Shown: one piece after another, positions 13,661 through 24,098 of the stretch
Layout: the number at the start of each line of letters is the position of its first letter
Position numbering within the stretch: position 1 is the first letter of the stretch
Source of the DNA: Actinomadura sp. GC306
GTDB lineage: Bacteria; Actinomycetota; Actinomycetes; Streptosporangiales; Streptosporangiaceae
Reading direction: 5' to 3'
DNA length: 33,501 bases
Assembly (NCBI RefSeq): GCF_004348665.1
Contig: NZ_SMKM01000035.1
Span: forward strand, 1-33,501
Program-made: the position numbers and the translations under genes
The notes under the pieces: model-generated
What the model saw: the letters and a program-made list of their open reading frames with translations, nothing else
The model's database searches: none
What the model was told of the DNA's origin: nothing

Positions 13661-14458
13661 ATGACCACATCGACCGTCAGCCCGCAGCAGGAGACCGTGC
13701 GGGCGATCCTCGACCACCACGGGCGGCTCGCCCGCACCATGGCCGACCACGTCGTCACGATCTCGCGGGCCGCCGACCAGCTCGCCGCGCCGCACGAGCG
13801 GCGCGAACGGCTCGTCGCGTTCTGCGTCGAGGAGGTCGTCCCCCACGCCGAGGCCGAGGAGCAGACCCTCTACCGGGCGGCCGAGGAGCTGCCCGAGACC
13901 CGCGCCCTGCTGCGCGCCATGCTGCGCGAGCACACCGTGCTGAAGGACCGGGTCGCCGAGCTGCGGGCCGCGCGCACGCCCGGCGAGACGGTCGCCGCGG
14001 CGTCGGCGCTCAACGCGCTGTTCGAGTCGCACCTGTACAAGGAGAACGAGCTGCTGATCCCCGCGCTCGTCGACGCGGGCGTCGACCTGGGGGCACTGCT
14101 CGCGGGCATGCACGACATCCTCGGCGGCCACGAGACCGAGGACGTGGCGACGGACGTGCCGGCGGGCGGCGGGCACCACTGCACCTGCGGCGGGCACGAC
14201 GACCCCGGCACGCCCGGCGCGACGGCCGAGGTGGTGGACGGCGAGCTGGACGTGCGCACCCTCGTCCCGGCACAGCGGCACGAGCAGATCTTCGCCGCGT
14301 TCGGGGCCCTCGCGCCCGGGACGGCGTTCGTCCTGGTCAACGACCACGACCCGAAGCCGCTGTACTACCAGTTCGCCGCCGAGCACCCCGGCGAGTTCAC
14401 CTGGGACTACCGGGAGACCGGCCCGGAGGTCTGGAGCGTCCGCATCGGGCGGCCGTGA
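13661..14458 (+). CDS. Hemerythrin-domain protein with C-terminal DUF2249
   Basis: 265 aa. The ATG at 13661 has GAGGAG and GGAG just upstream (13645-13655). Residues about 10-155 form a hemerythrin-like four-helix bundle with the expected histidine and glutamate iron ligands: DHHGRL (19-20), PHAEAEEQ (62-67), REHTVLKD (91) and FESHLYKENELL (124-128). A Cys/His-rich linker GGGHHCTCGGHDD (169-181) could bind a metal. Residues about 196-265 are DUF2249 (LDVRTLVPAQRHEQIF, FVLVNDHDPKPLYYQF, WDYRETGPEVWSVRIGR). Proteins of this kind occur with nitric-oxide and denitrification genes; a di-iron NO/O2 sensor or Fe-S repair role fits the divergent nirK operon. It ends just before a strong shared terminator. 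Confidence 0.88.
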   Translation: MTTSTVSPQQETVRAILDHHGRLARTMADHVVTISRAADQLAAPHERRERLVAFCVEEVVPHAEAEEQTLYRAAEELPETRALLRAMLREHTVLKDRVAELRAARTPGETVAAASALNALFESHLYKENELLIPALVDAGVDLGALLAGMHDILGGHETEDVATDVPAGGGHHCTCGGHDDPGTPGATAEVVDGELDVRTLVPAQRHEQIFAAFGALAPGTAFVLVNDHDPKPLYYQFAAEHPGEFTWDYRETGPEVWSVRIGRP

Positions 14459-14470
14459 CCCCCTGAGACC

Positions 14471-14504
14471 CGCCTGACGGCCGCGGCGCGGCGGCCGTCA
14501 GGCG
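14471..14504. terminator. Bidirectional terminator hairpin
   Basis: A perfect 14-bp stem (14471-14484 with 14491-14504) encloses a six-base loop, centred between the convergent stops of the hemerythrin gene (14458) and metH (14517). It has no T tract, as is common for actinomycete hairpin terminators. It can work in both directions. Confidence 0.85.
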
Positions 14505-14516
14505 ATCCCGGAGGCG

Positions 14517-18130
<3,614 letters not shown>

Positions 18131-18131
<1 letters not shown>

Positions 18132-18218
18132 CTCCCGTCTTAGTGGGAGGCGCCCTTGTTTCACCGAATTCGGGGGCCGAGCGTGGCGGGCTCTCGCCCG
18201 TTGCAGCGCCTCTCGGCC
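18131..18218 (-). promoter_or_regulatory. SAH riboswitch with anti-Shine-Dalgarno expression platform
   Basis: On the minus strand P1 is GGCCGAG (18218-18212) with CTCGGCC (18181-18175). The core GCGCTGCAAC (18209-18200) follows it. P2 is CGGGC-GAGA-GCCCG (18200-18187). A small hairpin CCG-AATT-CGG lies at 18173-18164. The P4 pseudoknot pairs GAGGCGC (18212-18206) with GCGCCTC (18153-18147). Order, core bases and pseudoknot match the SAH (ahcY-motif) aptamer. The 3' strand continues as CCTCCC (18150-18145), which can instead pair with the Shine-Dalgarno GGGAGG (18136-18131) over an eight-base loop. SAH binding would hold P4 and free the ribosome site, so this reads as a translational ON switch for metH. 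It matches the need to recycle homocysteine when SAH accumulates. Confidence 0.9.
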
Positions 18219-18231
18219 TTCCCATCGAGGT

Positions 18232-18261
18232 TACATAACGGACCCCGGCCCTGTCCGTCAG
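18232..18261 (-). promoter_or_regulatory. Candidate promoter of the metH riboswitch transcript
   Basis: CTGACG (18261-18256) and TATGTA (18237-18232) are 18 bases apart on the minus strand. The transcript would start near 18225, a few bases before P1 of the riboswitch. The -35 overlaps the stop codon of the DUF6221 gene. The match is moderate. Confidence 0.35.
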
Positions 18262-18650
18262 GGGCGCCAATCGTCTCGGTATGCGGGATGCGACGCGTAC
18301 GGCAGCGCGAGGCGGCGCAGCACGTTCTCGCGGACGACCTGGGCCGCTTCGAGTTCCGGCGTCCGGTGGCCCCGGTCGAGAATCCACGCCTGTTTCTCGT
18401 AATCGTCGACGAGCTGCCGCACGGCGGCCACATGGGCGAGCGTCCGGGACGGGTCGTGCCGGGCGATGTGCTCGGCGTACGCACCGTTCTCGGCCTTCGC
18501 CACGTAGGCGGCGTCACCGGGGTCATCGGGAGGTTGCGGGTCGGTCTGGATCGTGCCGGAGGGCGCGGTCTTCCAGGGGAGGCCGGAGCAGTCGCGGGCG
18601 ATCTGCTCGTCCCTGGCCAGCCGCGCTCGGAGGAACTCCACCAAGTCCAT
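18258..18650 (-). CDS. DUF6221 family protein
   Basis: 130 aa from the ATG at 18650 (MDLVEFLRARLARDEQIARDCSG). It matches DUF6221 in pattern: an N-terminal helix LVEFLRARLARDEQIA, a central HIARHDPSRTLAHVAAVRQLVDDY and a C-terminal LRRLALPYASHPAYRDDWRP. These small cytoplasmic proteins are common and often multi-copy in actinomycetes, sometimes near phage-like or WhiB-type genes; no function is established. There is no signal peptide or membrane segment. The ribosome site AGGATG is within a strong hairpin (18653-18686), which could limit its translation. It lies 54 bp after the lipase gene on the same strand. Confidence 0.85.
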   Translation of the reverse strand: MDLVEFLRARLARDEQIARDCSGLPWKTAPSGTIQTDPQPPDDPGDAAYVAKAENGAYAEHIARHDPSRTLAHVAAVRQLVDDYEKQAWILDRGHRTPELEAAQVVRENVLRRLALPYASHPAYRDDWRP

Positions 18651-18652
18651 GG

Positions 18653-18686
18653 GGCCATCCTGCCCCGCGGAGGGGACAGGATGGCC
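18653..18686 (-). terminator. Hairpin between lipase and DUF6221 genes
   Basis: A 14-bp stem with one bulged base (18676) and a five-base loop lies 18 bp after the lipase stop and ends two bases before the DUF6221 ATG. It may terminate the lipase message and, on read-through, hide the ribosome site of the next gene. Confidence 0.6.
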
Positions 18687-18704
18687 TCGGCCGGCGGTCC
18701 GGGT

Positions 18705-19958
18705 TCAGGCGGGACAGTTGCCCTGGACGGGTTTGCCCGCGAAACGGTCGCCGATGAACGTCATCGCGTCGGGGTGGCTCCAGAGCATGCCGGTGGCGTG
18801 CTCGGCGAACTCGTAGGTCTTCCACGTCACGTTGGCGCCCTTGGCGCACCACGCCCGGTGCAGGGTGTCGGCCTGCTGGAACGGGATGATCTGGTCGTGG
18901 ACGGCCTGGGTCTGCAGGACCGGGACGCCCGGGGCCGTCCCGCCGAGCTTGTTGGCGTCGAGCGCCCCCTGCCAGCGCGGGTCGTCGAGCGGGTTGCTCG
19001 CCGCGTAGTCGCCGATGCGCTTGAAGGCCGTGTCGATCAGCGTCGTGGCGCCGTCCGCGCTGGCCAGGCACATATCACGGGCCTTCACCAGCAGCTCGCG
19101 GCCCCGGTCGTTGAGGTACGTCTCCAGCTCCAGGCCGGGGTAGGCGTTGTCGAAGCCGACCGCCGACATGAACATCAGCGCGATGAACAGCGACCCGTCC
19201 AGGTTCTCGGCGACGGCGCGCAGGTCGGCGGGGACTCCCCCGGCGAAGACGCCCTTGATCGGCAGGTCCGGCGCGTAGGAGCCGGCGAGTTCCGCCGCCC
19301 AGCCCGCCGACGTCCCGCCCTGGGAGTAGCCCCAGACCGCGACGGGCGCGTCACCGAGGCCGGCGGCGGGGAGGCGGCGCGCGGCGCGCGCCATGTTCAG
19401 CACGGCCTTGCCCTGGGAGCGGCCGACCTCGTAGGTGTGCCCGCCCGGGGTGCCGAGGCCCTCCATGTCGGAGACGGCGACCGCCCAGCCCTTGTTGAGT
19501 GCGTCGATGATCAGCAGCGACTCGTAGTCCAGGCCAGTGGTGAGGGTGTAGGAGGGCGCGCACGAGTCGCCGAGACCGCGCGTGCCCACGGCGTAGGAGA
19601 CGAGGGGGCGTGGGCCCTTGCCCGTCCACGCCTTGGTGGGGACGAGGACCATGCCCGACACGGCGATCGGCGTGCCGTGCACGTTCTCCGACCGGTACAG
19701 GACCTGCCACGAGGTGACGTCCTGGACGGGCGAGCGGCCGAACGGGTCGGCGGTGAACACGGCCGGGCGCGACCGGATGATGTCGCCGGACGCCCCCTGC
19801 GGGAGCGGCGCGGGCGGGCGGTAGAACGGATCCTCCGCGGGCGGCCTGGGGTCCTGGGGAGCCGCGGCGGCCGGCCCCTGCAGCGCGGTCGCCGCGAGGG
19901 CGACCCCGAGCCAGGACGCCAGCGCGACGCGCAGGACGTGGCGGACTGTGATGGACAT
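18705..19958 (-). CDS. Secreted lipase of the LIP (secretory lipase) family
   Basis: 417 aa from the ATG at 19958; a longer reading to 20003 would put a basic extension before the signal peptide and is less likely. Residues 1-33 form a Sec signal (VRHVLRVALASWLGVALAATAL, cleavage near AAAA-PQ). The alpha/beta hydrolase fold follows. The nucleophile elbow GYSQG puts Ser212 in place, with VHDQIIPF giving Asp355 and EFAEHATG giving His387, in the right order and spacing for the triad. Cys133, Cys297, Cys371 and Cys415 may form disulfides. Family knowledge: such lipases hydrolyse triacylglycerols or related esters outside the cell. The neighbours do not point to a specific substrate. Confidence 0.9.
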   Translation of the reverse strand: MSITVRHVLRVALASWLGVALAATALQGPAAAAPQDPRPPAEDPFYRPPAPLPQGASGDIIRSRPAVFTADPFGRSPVQDVTSWQVLYRSENVHGTPIAVSGMVLVPTKAWTGKGPRPLVSYAVGTRGLGDSCAPSYTLTTGLDYESLLIIDALNKGWAVAVSDMEGLGTPGGHTYEVGRSQGKAVLNMARAARRLPAAGLGDAPVAVWGYSQGGTSAGWAAELAGSYAPDLPIKGVFAGGVPADLRAVAENLDGSLFIALMFMSAVGFDNAYPGLELETYLNDRGRELLVKARDMCLASADGATTLIDTAFKRIGDYAASNPLDDPRWQGALDANKLGGTAPGVPVLQTQAVHDQIIPFQQADTLHRAWCAKGANVTWKTYEFAEHATGMLWSHPDAMTFIGDRFAGKPVQGNCPA

Positions 19959-20180
19959 CTGCCCGTGACCCTTCTTCCTCCATGCCGTCCGGGCGACGGC
20001 CACCTGACCGTAACGTCACTGGACGCTTACTCCAATAGCGCCGGTTCATGGAACGGCGTCTCGGATTTGTACGTCTCTGCTAAACACGCCGCCCGGATGG
20101 CGGCCACGTGCGGAGGGCCGCCGCGCGCCCGACTTAGGCTGCTGCGCGAGGCGGAGGGCTAGTCGGGTGGAGGGGGCGCG

Positions 20181-21677
20181 ATGCCGGGGCGCGAGGAGAA
20201 GGACGTGCCGTGGAAGGACGTCCTGTGGAAGGCCGCCGGCAAGCTGCGCGGTTCCGTCGACGCGTCGCGGTACCGGGATTTCGTCCTCGGGCTGGTGTTC
20301 CTTAAGTACGTGTCCGACTCGTCCGGCGACAGCGGGTTCCGGGTGCCGGACGGCGCACGGTGGTCGGACATCACCGCGCACGCGGAATCGGACATCACCG
20401 CGCACGCGGAATCGGACATCACCGCGCACGCGGAATCGGGTGCCGCGCACGCGGAATCGGGTGCCGCGCACGCGGAATCGGGCCAGATCGGCGTGCTCGT
20501 CGATGCGGCCATGGGGGCGGTCATGCGGGCCAATCCGCCGCTGGCCGGCGTCCTCCCGCAGATCTTCGGCGGGGACGGGGTCGACCAGCGGCGGCTCGGT
20601 GAGCTGGTGACGGTCCTCGGCCGCGCGGAGTTCGGCGGGCGGCGGGACGTGCTCGGCGAGGTCTACGAGTACTTCCTGGAGAAGTTCGCCCGCGCGGAGG
20701 GCAAGCGCGGCGGGGAGTTCTACACGCCGTCCAGCGTGGTGAAGCTGCTGGTGGAGGTCCTGGAGCCCTTCAAGGGCCGGGTGTACGACCCGTGCTGCGG
20801 GTCGGGCGGGATGTTCGTCCAGGCGGAGCGGTTCGTCCTGAACCACCGGGGGCGGCGCGACGACATCGCCGTCTACGGGCAGGAGGCGAACGCGCGCACG
20901 TGGCGGCTGGCCAAGATGAACCTGGCCGTGCACGGCATCGCGGGCGACCTCGCGGACCGGTGGGCCGACACCTTCTACGAGGACGCGCATCCCGGGCTCC
21001 AGGCCGACTATGTGCTGGCCAACCCGCCGTTCAACATGTCCGACTGGTACCGGTCCCCGGACGATCCCCGCTGGCGGTTCGGCGTCCCGCCCGCGGGCAA
21101 CGCCAACTTCGCCTGGATCCAGCACATCGTCGCCAAGCTCGGCCCGCGGGGCCGCGCGGGCGTGGTGATGGCCAACGGGTCGATGTCGTCCCGCCGGGCG
21201 GCCGAGAGCGGGATCCGCGCCGCGCTGGTGGAGGCGGGCCTGGTGTCGTGCGTCGTCGCGCTGCCGGGCCGGCTCTTCCGGACGACCCCGATTCCCTCCT
21301 GCCTGTGGTTCCTCGACCGGGACGCGCGCGGCGAGGTGCTGTTCATCGACGCCCGCACCATGGGAACGATGGTCGACCGCACCGAATGCGTCTTGACCGA
21401 CGCCGACATCGCCGCGATCTCCGGGGCGTACCGGTCCTGGCGCGGCGGCGCGCATTCCGACGTGCCCGGCTTCTGCCACTCGGCGGGCCTGGACGAGATC
21501 AGGAGCCACGACCATGTGCTGACCCCCGGCCGCTATGTCGGCGCGGCGCCGTCCGGCGGCGGGGAGCCGGTCACCGACGAGGTCGAACGCCTCACCGAGG
21601 AGCTGTTCGCGCAGTTCGCGGAGTCGGCGCGCCTCGACCAGGTCGTCCGCGCGGAACTGGGACGGCTGCGTGGGTGA
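20181..21677 (+). CDS. hsdM: Type I restriction-modification DNA methylase subunit, with in-frame repeat insert
   Basis: 498 aa. The ATG at 20181 has GGAGGGGG about five bases upstream. The N-terminal HsdM helical domain is at about 8-60 and 100-165 (VLWKAAGKLRGSVDASRYRDFVLGLVFLKYVSD, then IGVLVDAAMGAVM). The N6-adenine methylase core has the SAM motif DPCCGSGG near 203-210 and catalytic NPPF near 281-284. Residues 62-99 are an added tandem repeat, three copies of SDITAHAE and two of SGAAHAE, placed between GARW and QIGVL where relatives have a short loop. The gene is followed at once by hsdS (eight-base overlap). It methylates adenine in a bipartite site chosen by HsdS. No hsdR is present within the window. 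Confidence 0.92.
   Translation: MPGREEKDVPWKDVLWKAAGKLRGSVDASRYRDFVLGLVFLKYVSDSSGDSGFRVPDGARWSDITAHAESDITAHAESDITAHAESGAAHAESGAAHAESGQIGVLVDAAMGAVMRANPPLAGVLPQIFGGDGVDQRRLGELVTVLGRAEFGGRRDVLGEVYEYFLEKFARAEGKRGGEFYTPSSVVKLLVEVLEPFKGRVYDPCCGSGGMFVQAERFVLNHRGRRDDIAVYGQEANARTWRLAKMNLAVHGIAGDLADRWADTFYEDAHPGLQADYVLANPPFNMSDWYRSPDDPRWRFGVPPAGNANFAWIQHIVAKLGPRGRAGVVMANGSMSSRRAAESGIRAALVEAGLVSCVVALPGRLFRTTPIPSCLWFLDRDARGEVLFIDARTMGTMVDRTECVLTDADIAAISGAYRSWRGGAHSDVPGFCHSAGLDEIRSHDHVLTPGRYVGAAPSGGGEPVTDEVERLTEELFAQFAESARLDQVVRAELGRLRG
20364..20477 (+). repeat. Coding tandem repeat in hsdM (3 x 24 bp and 2 x 21 bp)
   Basis: Three identical 24-bp units (20364-20435) are followed by two identical 21-bp units (20436-20477). 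Both end in the same GCGCACGCGGAA block. Identity at synonymous positions points to recent slippage. Both lengths are multiples of three, so the frame is kept. Confidence 0.95.
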
Positions 21678-22704
21678 CGTGCGGCTGGCGGAGCTCGTCG
21701 ATTTCGCCAACGGGAGCTCGCATCCGACCGAGGGGGCCGGATTCACGACCTACGGCGCCAACGGCGTCATCGGCACGTCCGCCGCGTGCAACGCGGCCCC
21801 GCACACCACGATCGTCGGGCGCGTCGGGTCGAACTGCGGCGCCGTCCACTACAGCGAGGACCGGTGCTGGGTCACCGACAACGCGATCATCGCCAGCGCG
21901 AAACCCGGCGTCAACCCCCGCTACGTCTACTACCTGCTGAAACGGCTCGACCTGAACAGGTACCGCATCGGATCGGGCCAGCCGCTCCTCACCCAGGGGC
22001 TGCTGAACCGCCTCACCGCCCGGCGGATGACCCGGCCGGAGCAGGACTCGGCGGTGGCCGTCCTCGGGGCGCTGGACGACAAGATCGCGGTGAACGCGCG
22101 GATCGCCGCGCTGGCCGACGCGCTGGTCCGCGTCCGCTACCGGGAGGCGGCCGCGGCGGTCACGGCGTCCGTCCCGCTCGGCCGGGTGGGGTTCCCGGTG
22201 CGGTCGAGCGTCCCCGCGGGGCGGATCGGCCGGGACGAGAACTACATCGCGCTGGAGCACATGCCCAGGCGCCGGATGTGGCTGTCGACCTGGGCGGACT
22301 CGTCGGCCGTGGGCAGTGCGAAGCGCCGCTTCGACGCGGGCGACGTGCTCTTCGGCAAGCTCCGCCCGTACTTCCACAAGGTGGGCCTCGCGTTCGTGGA
22401 CGGCGTCGCCTCGACCGACATCCTCGTCGTCCGGCCGCGGGACGCCGCCCACCGGGGCTGGCTGCTGGCGGCGCTGGCGAGCGACGAGGTCGTCGCGCAC
22501 GCCTCGGCGGTCGGCGACGGCACGCGGATGCCCCGCGCGAAGTGGGCGGACCTCGCCGGCTACGAGATCCCCTGGGACGAGCGGCAGGCCCGCGCGTTCG
22601 GCGAGTTCGTCACCCCGCTGGCGAGGCGGGTGGCGGCGGCCGCCACCGAAACGCGAACCCTCGCGGCCCTGCGCGACCGGCTCCTGCCGGACCTCATCCC
22701 CTGA
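21670..22704 (+). CDS. hsdS: Type I restriction-modification specificity subunit
   Basis: 344 aa. The GTG at 21670 lies eight bases inside the end of hsdM, with GGGACGG upstream; a GTG at 21679 is an alternative. Two target-recognition domains are separated by a helical spacer. TRD1 is about 1-125 (AELVDFANGSSHPTEGAG, SGQPLLTQGLLNRL). The central spacer is about 126-170 (EQDSAVAVLGALDDKIAVNARIAALADAL). TRD2 is about 180-295 (LGRVGFPVRSSVPAG, DVLFGKLRPYFHKVG, STDILVVRP, RMPRAKWADLAGYEIP). A distal helix ends TRTLAALRDRLLPDLI. The length is at the short end for HsdS. Each TRD would read one half of the bipartite site; the site itself cannot be predicted. Confidence 0.9.
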   Translation: MGDVRLAELVDFANGSSHPTEGAGFTTYGANGVIGTSAACNAAPHTTIVGRVGSNCGAVHYSEDRCWVTDNAIIASAKPGVNPRYVYYLLKRLDLNRYRIGSGQPLLTQGLLNRLTARRMTRPEQDSAVAVLGALDDKIAVNARIAALADALVRVRYREAAAAVTASVPLGRVGFPVRSSVPAGRIGRDENYIALEHMPRRRMWLSTWADSSAVGSAKRRFDAGDVLFGKLRPYFHKVGLAFVDGVASTDILVVRPRDAAHRGWLLAALASDEVVAHASAVGDGTRMPRAKWADLAGYEIPWDERQARAFGEFVTPLARRVAAAATETRTLAALRDRLLPDLIP

Positions 22705-22714
22705 CCGGGCCGGG

Positions 22715-22822
22715 CGGCTCACCCGGATCAGGCGGGCTCACCCGGATCAGGCCAGCTCAGGACGAAACAGACCGGGCTCAGGCCGGCTCAGGACGAAACA
22801 GACCGGGCTCAGGCCGGCTCAG
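22715..22822. repeat. Intergenic tandem repeats after hsdS
   Basis: Between the convergent stops of hsdS and the gene at 22842 lie two kinds of direct repeat. One is about 19 bp (ACCCGGATCA at 22721 and 22740). The other is 31 bp (GACGAAACAG at 22761 and 22792, with a third partial copy from 22802). All share a CGGGCTCAGGC-like core. No hairpin terminator was recognised here. Confidence 0.85.
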
Positions 22823-22841
22823 AGCGAGATAGGCCGGCGGC

Positions 22842-23159
22842 TCAGGCGACGCGGGCCTTCGCGGCCATGCAGATGCGGGCCAGGTCGTTGAGGGCGTCGG
22901 CGCGGCGCTCGTCCAGGGACCGGTCGTCGCCCGGCCCGGCCTCGGCGAGGGTGTCGATGACCAGGGAGAACACCGGCCACTCGGCGGGGCCGATGGCGCC
23001 CTGGAAGTCGACGCCGTCCGCGAGGTCGTCCAGGTCGAGGTTGCGGGCGAAGGTGGCGAGGGCGGCCTCGGCCGCGACGACACCGATGCGCATCGCCAGC
23101 GCGGCCGGCTCGCGGTCGAGCGACCGCCCGGCACTGGTAACCACGCTACTAGAACCCAT
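22842..23159 (-). CDS. Small protein of unknown function, probably LexA-regulated
   Basis: 105 aa from the ATG at 23159 (MGSSSVVTSAGRSLDREP); a TTG at 23168 is an alternative. The chain is mainly helical (ALAMRIGVVAAEAALATFARNLDLDDLADGV, then WPVFSLVIDTLAEAG and RRADALNDLARICMAAKARVA). No catalytic or metal motif is visible, and I do not recognise the family. There is no ribosome site, but TAGATT (23172-23167) ends seven bases before the ATG, as in leaderless genes. A LexA-like box overlaps the -35 position, so DNA-damage induction is plausible. The neighbours are a methyltransferase gene upstream and hsdS downstream (convergent). Confidence 0.75.
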   Translation of the reverse strand: MGSSSVVTSAGRSLDREPAALAMRIGVVAAEAALATFARNLDLDDLADGVDFQGAIGPAEWPVFSLVIDTLAEAGPGDDRSLDERRADALNDLARICMAAKARVA

Positions 23160-23192
23160 GTTCGACAATCTAGAACATACGAGCGACCCGCG

Positions 23193-23208
23193 TCGAACAC
23201 TTGGTCGA
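23193..23208. promoter_or_regulatory. LexA (SOS) box candidate
   Basis: TCGAACACTTGGTCGA matches the actinobacterial SOS palindrome TCGAAC-N4-GTTCGA at 11 of 12 fixed positions. It lies 34-49 bp upstream of the ATG at 23159, over the expected -35 of that gene, and just after the stop of the upstream methyltransferase gene. Confidence 0.6.
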
Positions 23209-23213
23209 AAACG

Positions 23214-23993
23214 TTACCCGACGATCGCCTGCTGGAACAGGTAGGTGTGCGTGAAGTGCAGGACGCCGTCGACCTCGCTCGGGCGCATGCCGGTCGGCGG
23301 GCCGCCCGCCAGCTCCGCGTGCAGCTCCCGCCGGATCCGCGCGGCGTCGTCGTCGGGCGTCCCGGCGAACTCCAGCCACGGGTCGAGCGGGCGGACCCAG
23401 TCGAACCTGTCCGACCGCTTCACCGCCCCGCCGGCCGCCGTGACGATCTCGGCGATCCGCGACTCGGTGAGGGCAGTGCCGTGCGAGGGGTCGCGGAGGC
23501 GCTCGATTCGATCGGGGTCGCCCTCCACCCCGTCCGGGCGGATCAGGTCGGCGATGATCAGCGCGGCACCCGGCCGGCTGACCCGGCACATCTCCCGCAC
23601 CACGGCCTCCGGGTCGGCGACCTGGTGCAGCGAGAACCGCGTGACGACCAGCGTGAACGACCGGTCCAGGAACGGCAGGGACGTCGCGTCGCCGTGCGCG
23701 AAGGTGATGTTCATGAGCGCGGCGTGGTCGGCCTCGCGCTTGCCCTCGGCGAGCATCGCGGGGGTGAGGTCCAGGGCGGTGACGTGCCGGACGCGCCGGG
23801 CTATGGCGCGGGACACCAGCGCGGTGCCGGCCGCGACCTCCAGGACGATGTCCTCAAGGTCCAGCTCGGGTTCCATGAAGTGGACGAGCCGGTCCAGATG
23901 ACGGGTGAAGGCGGAGTTGCGCGCCGGGTCGGCGAACCCCGCCGCCTGCTTGGAGAACTCGCGTACGACCTTCTCGTCATGGGTCACCGTCAC
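23214..23993 (-). CDS. Class I SAM-dependent methyltransferase, UbiE-like
   Basis: 259 aa. The GTG at 23993 is chosen because AGGAGG lies six bases upstream; a longer open frame to 24077 has no ribosome site. A methyltransferase-11-type fold is seen: VLEVAAGTALVSRAIARRV (motif I, with A replacing the first motif glycine), TALDLTPAMLAEGK (acidic residue of strand 2), GDATSLPFLDRSFTLVVTRFSLHQVADP (motifs II and III) and RPGAALIIADLI. The C-terminal part (DWVRPLDPWLEFAG, HFTHTYLFQQAIVG) is helical and probably shapes the substrate pocket. The substrate is unknown. The gene lies 105 bp downstream of adnB on the same strand and could be a separate unit. Confidence 0.88.
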   Translation of the reverse strand: MTVTHDEKVVREFSKQAAGFADPARNSAFTRHLDRLVHFMEPELDLEDIVLEVAAGTALVSRAIARRVRHVTALDLTPAMLAEGKREADHAALMNITFAHGDATSLPFLDRSFTLVVTRFSLHQVADPEAVVREMCRVSRPGAALIIADLIRPDGVEGDPDRIERLRDPSHGTALTESRIAEIVTAAGGAVKRSDRFDWVRPLDPWLEFAGTPDDDAARIRRELHAELAGGPPTGMRPSEVDGVLHFTHTYLFQQAIVG

Positions 23994-24098
23994 GTCCCGC
24001 CTCCTCGGTTCGATGCCCGGATCATCCCCGAAACGGCGATCGGTGAACAGGGGTGAGTGAGCCGCATCACCCGACATTTCGGGAGAATTTCGGAGGTA

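Noticed and set aside
20040..20056. GTTC-ATG-GAAC inverted repeat upstream of the lipase and hsdM genes as an operator
   Set aside because: A four-base arm is expected by chance at this length; no second copy or fitting promoter was found beside it.
23214..24077. Longer start (24077) for the UbiE-like methyltransferase
   Set aside because: The GTG at 23993 has AGGAGG at ideal spacing; the extra 28 residues have no family resemblance.
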